Source: Flavobacteriales bacterium
GTDB lineage: Bacteria > Bacteroidota > Bacteroidia > Flavobacteriales_D > Crocinitomicaceae
Assembly (NCBI GenBank): GCA_947461635.1
Contig: CANHMH010000003.1
Span: forward strand, 1-49,287
DNA: 49,287 bases
Direction of reading: 5' to 3'
Positions 43,848 through 49,287 of the stretch are shown here, one piece after another. A model generated the notes under the pieces. It worked only from the letters and a program-made list of their open reading frames with translations, was not told the origin of the DNA and did no database searches. Every line of letters begins with the position of its first letter. Positions within the stretch are counted from its first letter, which is position 1. Both the position numbers and the translations under genes were made by a program.

Positions 43848-44459
43848 CTAATATTCTATATCCAAGTTGAACAAGTTTTTCAAAGTATGCAAATTTGGAT
43901 TTTTTCGAGCAAGTGCTGAAAATTTATCTTTTCCCGTTAAAAATTTTGTTTCTTTTTCCGGTTCGTTACTCATGGAAAGTTGGATCTCTACATGGTAATT
44001 TTGTAAACTCTTGCGCATGAACTCAATGAATCCCATAAGTTCAGCCTGAATGTAGTCCATTTGCACTTGGTTGTCTACAACAATCCCCAAGACTTCTTCA
44101 CTGATTAAAACGGGATCTCTTTTAATTAAAGCATTGTAGAACGTTTCAAGTCCATTTTCCTTTACAACGTATGCATATTGTTTCCAAAACATTTTGACGT
44201 GCTCAATGCTAAATCCTTCGCGTGGTAAATCATCTAAATTCCCTGGTTGTTGGGATTCTTTGATTTTTTCAACAGATTCTTTTATAGATAGATGTCTTGT
44301 TTGAATAACTCCTTGCGGACTCGTTAATATTTTGGTTTCTTCCACCTTTTCTGGTGCAGTACTCACTGAACTTGCTGGTTTGTTTACAGGTGCAGTTGCT
44401 GTTGATTTTCGAAGTGTTTGTTTTGGAGATGGAAGAATATCAATTCTATCCGTCAGTCC
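43848..44459 (-). CDS. dnaX: DnaX tau-specific C-terminal region, reached by -1 frameshift
   Basis: From GGA at 44459 this frame is open and continues the DnaX protein: GLTDRIDILPSPKQTLRKST, a Pro/Ala/Ser linker, then 172 residues ending in LFNLDIEY. A database start would be GTG 44366, but that lies within the linker with no ribosome site. The folded part (FSIEHVKMFWKQYAYVVKENGLETFYNAL and later) resembles the tau C-terminal region of Bacteroidota DnaX, which contacts the polymerase core and DnaB. It is in the -1 frame relative to the upstream ORF, with no stop between. A -1 slip at 44465-44459 would give a 573-residue tau. Alternative explanations are a missing base in the assembly or a true mutation. 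Confidence 0.75.
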   Translation of the reverse strand, partial: GLTDRIDILPSPKQTLRKSTATAPVNKPASSVSTAPEKVEETKILTSPQGVIQTRHLSIKESVEKIKESQQPGNLDDLPREGFSIEHVKMFWKQYAYVVKENGLETFYNALIKRDPVLISEEVLGIVVDNQVQMDYIQAELMGFIEFMRKSLQNYHVEIQLSMSNEPEKETKFLTGKDKFSALARKNPNLHTLKNLFNLDIEY

Positions 44460-44469
44460 TTTTTTTTTT
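44431..44469 (-). promoter_or_regulatory. Predicted programmed frameshift element in dnaX
   Basis: On the minus strand ten A (44469-44460) and a G (44459) form the zero-frame codons GAA AAA AAA AAG. They hold the heptamer A-AAA-AAG, the same as in E. coli dnaX. The zero-frame stop TGA is one codon later. A 7-nt spacer (GACTGAC) leads to a hairpin, GGA(T)AGAAT / ATTCTTCC with loop TGAT (44451-44431): eight base pairs and one bulge. Spacing suits -1 frameshifting. No strong upstream Shine-Dalgarno-like stimulator was seen. Confidence 0.65.
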
Positions 44470-45568
44470 CAGACTCTTGTTTTAAGGAACAGAGTTGCAT
44501 GAGCGCTACTTCGATCAGTAGGCGTTGATTTTTCGAAGATTTATAGTCGACATCCGTCTTGCTTAAAATATTCAAGGCTTTCATGATTCGAAGCGCTTCG
44601 ATTTCTTTCGATTGTTCAATAAATCGTTGACGAACTGTTTCAGGAACATCCAATAAGTTAGCTGTTCGAGCATCCTTACAGACCAATAAATTGCGTAAAT
44701 GTTCTGCTAAACCAACGACGAAATGATGTCCATCGAATCCTTTTTCGTAAATGTCATTCAAAATCAATAGTGCAGTAGAAATATCTTCCTTTTCTGCTGC
44801 ATCAACAACTTTGAAGTAATATTCGTAATCAAGAATATTTAAGTTATCTAGGACATTTTTGTAAGTAAGTGTTGTTCCAGCAAATGTGACAATTTGATCA
44901 AAAATAGAAAGGGCATCTCTCAATGCGCCATCTGCTTTCATCGCGATTTGATGCAAGGCTTCAGGATCAGCTGAAACACCTTCTTTCGTGGCAATTTGAG
45001 CTAAATGATCAGCAATATCTTTGACGCGAATCCGACTAAAATCGAATATTTGACAGCGTGAAAGAATCGTTGGAATAATTTTATGTTTCTCAGTAGTTGC
45101 CAAGATGAAAATGGCATGTTTTGGTGGCTCTTCAAGTGTTTTCAGAAATGCATTAAAGGCACTATTCGATAACATGTGAACCTCATCAATGATGTATATT
45201 TTGTGTGTACCTAATTGCGGTGCAATGCGCACTTGGTCAATTAAACTACGTATGTCATCAACGGAGTTGTTTGAAGCAGCATCTAGCTCGTAGATATTGA
45301 GCGAGTTTCCAGTGTGAAAGGACAAACATGAATCACATTGGTCACATGCTTCTATTTGTTCGGTTGGATTAAAACAATTGATTGTTTTGGCTAAAATTCG
45401 AGCGGTGGTTGTTTTTCCTACACCACGTGATCCACAAAATAAAAATGCTTGTGCTAAATGTTCACTTTTGATTGCATTCTTAAGCGTGTTCGTAATCGTA
45501 TGCTGTCCAACAACCGTATCAAAGGTTTGTGGACGATATTTGCGGGCGGAAACGACAAAATCACTCAT
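44453..45568 (-). CDS. dnaX: DNA polymerase III subunit gamma (zero-frame DnaX product)
   Basis: DnaX is the ATPase of the clamp loader. The 371-residue zero-frame product contains domains I-III: Walker A GSRGVGKT (46-53), the zinc site with Cys65, Cys75, Cys78 and Cys81, IYIIDEVHML, and the SRC sensor TILSRCQIF. It ends ESEKKKD right after the slippery A10-G run, so it equals a gamma-length protein. The tau-specific part follows in the -1 frame. On the minus strand TATATTTG ends 4 nt before the ATG, implying a leaderless transcript. It heads the cluster dnaX, menE-like, J-domain gene, nth. Confidence 0.93.
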   Translation of the reverse strand: MSDFVVSARKYRPQTFDTVVGQHTITNTLKNAIKSEHLAQAFLFCGSRGVGKTTTARILAKTINCFNPTEQIEACDQCDSCLSFHTGNSLNIYELDAASNNSVDDIRSLIDQVRIAPQLGTHKIYIIDEVHMLSNSAFNAFLKTLEEPPKHAIFILATTEKHKIIPTILSRCQIFDFSRIRVKDIADHLAQIATKEGVSADPEALHQIAMKADGALRDALSIFDQIVTFAGTTLTYKNVLDNLNILDYEYYFKVVDAAEKEDISTALLILNDIYEKGFDGHHFVVGLAEHLRNLLVCKDARTANLLDVPETVRQRFIEQSKEIEALRIMKALNILSKTDVDYKSSKNQRLLIEVALMQLCSLKQESEKKKD

Positions 45569-45572
45569 GGAA

Positions 45573-45580
45573 CAAATATA
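45573..45580 (-). promoter_or_regulatory. -7 box directly before dnaX
   Basis: TATATTTG is an exact TAnnTTTG match, followed by TTCC and the dnaX ATG. The layout is the same as at dnaB (same octamer, 4-nt gap). No clear -33 element was found. Confidence 0.5.
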
Positions 45581-45598
45581 CCGTTTAAATTCTAATTT

Positions 45599-47164
45599 TT
45601 ACTGTTTGATGAGCTGATATTGATACCGTTTATTCGGTGAAATGATCAAGAGTCGATAACTTCCAGCAGGAATTGTTTCAAATTCTTGATTGGAAGTTTC
45701 TATTTTTCCATTTCGAATGGACTTTCCATCTGATGAAAGCACATAATATTCTGAACCAATGAATTCAGTAGGTACGAAAAATGCGTTCATGATTGGATTT
45801 GGAAAAACAAATTGACTTGGTTCTGGTAACGATTGAATGAAATTGGTCGTGTCATAGATTCCCCTTTTGCAAAAATAGATTTTCAAGCTTCCTGAACGAA
45901 CGTCTCCCCAGATGACATTTAAGGTGTCGTTTTTAAGGATAACGTTCATGAAATCGTTTCCAGAATCTTCTAAAATGGCTTGGTGATTCACCAATTGGTC
46001 ACTTACAGAGAAGTCCGGTAACCAATTCGAAGTAGTAGCATTACGAACGGTGCAAAATAATTCACTTGAAACGGAGTAGCCTGTACCTGTCGCATTTCTT
46101 CGGTCGCGCCAGCAAACAGCTAAATCCCCATTGGATGCATAATCAGCCCAAATTAAATCTTGAATTTTTCCATTTCCAATAGGATCTTGATTGATGCGTG
46201 CGGGACTGGTCCAAGATGTACCGTTGTTTGTGGTTTCAATAAACACCACATCTGTTTCTCCAAAGTCATCACTTAAAAAGAAATAAGCCAACTGATTGGC
46301 ATTGTTTGGATTGGATTTTAATAATGGACCTGCCTTAACAAGTGTGTTACTTGTCCCGAATCCCTGTCCTTGATAGGCAACATCATACGTGAACGTTTGA
46401 CCTTGGTTATTTGACTGCGCTCGAATCAATCGTGGAAGTAAACTTTGACTCGGTAAATAACTCGGATAAAGTGCAGTAAATCGACCATCTGCTGTAACAA
46501 CCGGTGAAGCCATAGGCTGCGGAATGACCGATCCAGAAAGAAATCCGGGAGCATCTAATTGTTCTGAGTTAAACGTTTGTCCTCCATTGCTACTAATGGA
46601 AATGTATGGATGATAGGGCGGAGTAATCATCATAGGTTGGTTGGCATTCATGTTCGTGACGTAAATGGTTCCAGCATTTGGTCCAGTTGTTTGATCGATG
46701 ACCATCCATGGGCGATCAATACAAACTTGATTTGGACAGGAAGCAATATCCAAAACGATGCTTGGATTTCCCCAGTTTAGTCCTCCGTCGCTTGACTTTC
46801 TAACGAGCACTTTCCCTTCACTGAAGTTGGTGTTGTCGTAATCAATGTAACACATAAAAAGATTTCCCAAATGATCAAAGGCGAGTGAAACATCCGCACT
46901 GGAAAAAGTAGGGGAAATGTGTGCTTGCCAAATGGGCGTAGACCACGAAATCCCTCCATTAGTTGATACAGACGATTTAATGACCACTTTATTATTAAAC
47001 TGAATTCCCATCCAAGCAGCAACCAAGTGTTGAGAATTTGATGGATTCATTGCAAGGTATGGTTCGCCTTCAAAGAGGTTTCCTTCGGAAACAAGTTGGT
47101 TTTGCGCACGGATTGTCGAACCCAAACAAATGAAAAGCAACACATTGAGAAGAATATTTTTCAT
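45599..47164 (-). CDS. T9SS secreted sialidase-like beta-propeller protein
   Basis: The 521-residue product has a signal peptide (MKNILLNVLLFICLGSTIRAQ) and a six-bladed-propeller-like body with Asp-box motifs STNGGISW, SSDGGLNW, SSNGGQTF, SNNQGQTF and TTNNGTSW. This is the exo-alpha-sialidase/BNR type. The catalytic Arg triad of true sialidases cannot be identified with confidence, so enzyme activity is open. The last 65 residues (FVFPNPIMNAFFVPTEFIG to YQLIKQ) are a T9SS sorting domain, so export to the surface is expected. The start is only 5 nt from a TACCTTTA sequence resembling a -7 box, placed between the gene and the upstream terminator. Confidence 0.82.
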   Translation of the reverse strand: MKNILLNVLLFICLGSTIRAQNQLVSEGNLFEGEPYLAMNPSNSQHLVAAWMGIQFNNKVVIKSSVSTNGGISWSTPIWQAHISPTFSSADVSLAFDHLGNLFMCYIDYDNTNFSEGKVLVRKSSDGGLNWGNPSIVLDIASCPNQVCIDRPWMVIDQTTGPNAGTIYVTNMNANQPMMITPPYHPYISISSNGGQTFNSEQLDAPGFLSGSVIPQPMASPVVTADGRFTALYPSYLPSQSLLPRLIRAQSNNQGQTFTYDVAYQGQGFGTSNTLVKAGPLLKSNPNNANQLAYFFLSDDFGETDVVFIETTNNGTSWTSPARINQDPIGNGKIQDLIWADYASNGDLAVCWRDRRNATGTGYSVSSELFCTVRNATTSNWLPDFSVSDQLVNHQAILEDSGNDFMNVILKNDTLNVIWGDVRSGSLKIYFCKRGIYDTTNFIQSLPEPSQFVFPNPIMNAFFVPTEFIGSEYYVLSSDGKSIRNGKIETSNQEFETIPAGSYRLLIISPNKRYQYQLIKQ

Positions 47165-47174
47165 TTTATAAAGG

Positions 47175-47209
47175 TAAAAAAAAACGCCATCCTTTAAAGA
47201 ATGGCGTTT
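47175..47209 (-). terminator. Intrinsic terminator of the M16-family gene
   Basis: On the minus strand AAACGCCAT / ATGGCGTTT, around a 10-nt loop that contains the palindrome CTTTAAAG, is followed by a run of T. It lies 23 nt past the M16 gene stop and just before the sialidase-like gene, which must therefore have its own promoter. Confidence 0.85.
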
Positions 47210-47232
47210 AAATTCAGTTTTTTATTCTCGAC

Positions 47233-49287
47233 TTATTCGAAAACTTTCAAATCTATTTTCCCGTTAACGGTAAGCGAAGTAACCGTACCTGAAAGTACCA
47301 TAGGACCAACAGATTGAGTAATGCTATGCGCAAATTTCATTCCGTTTACTTCTTTGAAATCGCCGTATGTAATCGTTGATTCCATGGTTTCTCCATCTCG
47401 TGTCATCACGTTGATGGTCTTTTCCTTCATGAACGTAGTTTTGTTGAAATAATCATAAGATTCATTTTTACCATCAACTGTTTTCAATACGTAGTAATCC
47501 ACACCATTTATGTTTTCAATGCCCACTAATTCGTGCGTCAAACCATTTTTCACAAAGTTCATTTCAGGAATAATTCCGTTTGATTTCGATTTAGAAGTTA
47601 ATTCTTCTTCTGTCAATTCAGTTTTTCCTGTCTGCATATTGAAGGTAAATCCTGTTTTCCCATCATAGAAAGATTTTTGGAAAACCATTCCTTGTCCTTC
47701 TAGTTTTTGTCCTTCCGTAAACGGTGCAACAAAAATCTCTGTAGATTTCAATGCGAATGGAATTTGATCACCTTTCAATTCATACACGCGTTCGAAGTTT
47801 TTGATTGCTTTTAACTTCTTTGCGGCAGCTTTTTTAGAATTAGTTCCAGTTAACGCAAACACATAATTGTCGATCAGTTGAGCGGAACTAATGTCTGCAG
47901 GTTTGGTATCCTTCATTTCATTTCCAAATGGATCTAACACTTCAATTTTTCCGTCTGCGTCAAAGCGCTTTAATTTTTCAAAGACCTCTTCGTTACCAAC
48001 AACGATGATGTTGCAATTTTTAGAAGTAAAATATTGCTGTGCCATTTGAAGGATATCTTCTTTCGTCACACTTTCGAGGCGTTGTAAATACGTTTGATAG
48101 TAATCTTTTGAAAGATCGTTTTTGATGATGTTTAAGGCAAAACGAGCAATGGTTTGTGGACGCTCTAATGAACGTGCAAATCCACCGGCCATATTTGTTT
48201 TTGTTAGATTCAATTCCTCATCTTTTACGTATTCATTGGTGATTTTTTGGAATTCCAACAAAATTTGCTCAATCGCTGAATCCGTTACAGCATTTTGGAA
48301 ATTTCCACCTGCCGACATCCATGAACCATCTTCGGTAATGTTTAAGCTCGAGTAACAACCATATGTGTAGGCTTTGTCCTCACGAAGATTTTGCATCAAA
48401 CGTGTTCCAAATCCACCACCACCAAGAATTCCGTTAAGTACGGTTAATGGCAATTGATTTTTATCACCCGTTTTCATTTCGATTGGAAATGTAACATAAA
48501 CAACGGATTGAACAGCCCCTGGTTTTTTCACAAACACAACACGGTTACCTTTGGTATAACTTCCCGCATTTGGTTGTTGGCGGTATACATCTCCACCGTT
48601 CCAAGCACCGAAGAATTTGGATACCATTTCTTTTGTTTGTTCTAACGTAATGTCACCAACCACCACTAAATAACTTCCGTTAGGTGTGAAGTTAGCAGTA
48701 TAGAACGAAACCACATCCTCTCTTGAGATGTTGTTTAAGGTTTCTTCTGACATCACATCGCTAAATGGATGATTTGGAAAGTTGATTTTTACCGTTGCAT
48801 TTTGAGCCATTGTTCCTGCGTCTGATTTTGCAGACATCAAACTTGAAACGTTTTGTTTTTTGATGCGATCAAATTCAGATTGCGGGAAGTTCGCATTTAA
48901 TAAGACATCAGACATTAAGCGAAGACCTTTGTCCATGTGTTTTGTTAAACAAGACATCGATAAGGATGATTTGTCTGCTCCCAAGGATGCACCAATAAAA
49001 TCTATTTCTTGATCCAATTGATCTTTTGTTCTGTTCGTGGTTCCAGACATAATGAGCGAACCAGCCATATCGGCAAGTCCAGCTTTTGAACCTTCTAAAC
49101 GTGGATCAGAACCCATGTTTAAGTCAAAAGAAACCCGTGGTAATTTGTGGTTTTCTGATAGGATAACCGTTATACCATTTGATGTTGTGAAAACTTCAGA
49201 GTCCTTGATGTTGATTTTTTTTGCTTGCGTTGGAGCAGGCATAACCGAGCGATCTACTTGAGCTGTTGTCCAAGTACCTAACGCTAG
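47233..49287 (-). CDS. M16-family (insulinase-like) protein without the zinc motif, 5' end outside the window
   Basis: The frame is open to the window edge. Codons 49287-49243 read LALGTWTTAQVDRSV, the end of a signal peptide and start of the mature protein, so the ATG at 49242 is internal and the gene is cut. The visible 684 residues hold two M16 domains (IDFIGASLGADKSSLSMSC; FGAWNGGDVYRQQPNAG; LNGILGGGGFGTRLMQNLREDKAYTYG). Where active members have HxxEH, this one has GLADMAGSLIMSG, so it cannot bind zinc and is probably the non-catalytic partner of an active M16 protein. Residues about 490-684 resemble a LolA-like beta domain. A periplasmic location is inferred. Confidence 0.88.
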   Translation of the reverse strand, partial: LALGTWTTAQVDRSVMPAPTQAKKINIKDSEVFTTSNGITVILSENHKLPRVSFDLNMGSDPRLEGSKAGLADMAGSLIMSGTTNRTKDQLDQEIDFIGASLGADKSSLSMSCLTKHMDKGLRLMSDVLLNANFPQSEFDRIKKQNVSSLMSAKSDAGTMAQNATVKINFPNHPFSDVMSEETLNNISREDVVSFYTANFTPNGSYLVVVGDITLEQTKEMVSKFFGAWNGGDVYRQQPNAGSYTKGNRVVFVKKPGAVQSVVYVTFPIEMKTGDKNQLPLTVLNGILGGGGFGTRLMQNLREDKAYTYGCYSSLNITEDGSWMSAGGNFQNAVTDSAIEQILLEFQKITNEYVKDEELNLTKTNMAGGFARSLERPQTIARFALNIIKNDLSKDYYQTYLQRLESVTKEDILQMAQQYFTSKNCNIIVVGNEEVFEKLKRFDADGKIEVLDPFGNEMKDTKPADISSAQLIDNYVFALTGTNSKKAAAKKLKAIKNFERVYELKGDQIPFALKSTEIFVAPFTEGQKLEGQGMVFQKSFYDGKTGFTFNMQTGKTELTEEELTSKSKSNGIIPEMNFVKNGLTHELVGIENINGVDYYVLKTVDGKNESYDYFNKTTFMKEKTINVMTRDGETMESTITYGDFKEVNGMKFAHSITQSVGPMVLSGTVTSLTVNGKIDLKVFE

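Noticed and set aside
44366-44453. Treating the 172-residue C-terminal piece as an independent gene
   Set aside because: The frame is open upstream to the slippery site, the GTG lies in a Pro/Ala linker and there is no ribosome site; it is better read as part of DnaX.
1-49287. tRNA, rRNA, insertion sequences, prophage
   Set aside because: No cloverleaf-like gene, ribosomal RNA stretch, transposase, integrase or terminal repeats were recognised by eye; a dedicated search could still find a short RNA gene.

Overview
The window looks like a chromosomal segment from the Bacteroidota, most likely the order Flavobacteriales and perhaps a Fluviicola-like member of the Crocinitomicaceae. That genus-level placement is inference from memory. 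The evidence is low GC, weak or absent Shine-Dalgarno sites, several exact matches to the Bacteroidota promoter box TAnnTTTG, four secreted proteins with type IX secretion (T9SS) C-terminal sorting domains, SprB repeats, a fused SecDF, and a Rho factor with an N/Q-rich insertion. No rRNA, tRNA, CRISPR array, prophage or insertion sequence was seen. This is mainly core genome with some secreted accessory genes.

Layout. 117-3359: secreted beta-propeller protein. 3430-7167 (-): uvrB, a DUF3817 membrane protein, an SRPBCC protein and fabI. 7234-7987: AHSA1-like and DUF1801 genes from a promoter divergent to uvrB. 8034-8604 (-): MazF-type toxin with a ribbon-helix-helix antitoxin and an operator-like repeat. 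8722-8871 (-): a 49-residue gene followed by its own terminator. 9065-11690: fba, accD and an MBL-fold hydrolase. 11744-15214: a T9SS-exported PNGase F-like protein containing a LamG domain. 15211-18543: a DUF1003 membrane protein (-), a 32-residue membrane ORF and a T9SS choice-of-anchor-B protein. 18572-21961: two glycosyltransferases, a HAD phosphatase and a MORN-type protein. 22061-25042: secDF. 25103-25688: a decayed secreted-protein gene. 25742-28846 (-): a SprB-repeat T9SS protein. 28922-31267: yaaA, then a DUF2452 gene and an FAD oxidase (-). 31359-33896: a large periplasmic TPR/coiled-coil protein. 33979-36110: an Mpl-type Mur ligase overlapping a class D beta-lactamase. 36107-38337 (-): rho and a DUF4199 gene. 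38454-41276 (-): dnaB and a secreted protein often labelled asparagine synthetase B. 41372-45568 (-): dnaX, menE-like, a J-domain membrane protein and nth. 45599-47164 (-): a T9SS sialidase-like propeller. 47233-49287 (-): an M16 family protein cut by the window edge.

The most striking feature is dnaX. The zero frame stops right after an A10-G slippery run, giving a 371-residue gamma-like protein. The -1 frame runs on without a stop into the tau C-terminal region, and a hairpin lies 7 nt downstream of the slip site. This has the design of programmed -1 frameshifting (or transcriptional slippage), with the order of products reversed relative to E. coli. Other leads are probable leaderless promoters at dnaB, dnaX and an AHSA1 gene, an operator-like repeat at the toxin-antitoxin promoter, an 18-bp perfect palindrome before dnaB, the PNGase F/LamG fusion, and a class D beta-lactamase overlapping a muropeptide ligase gene.
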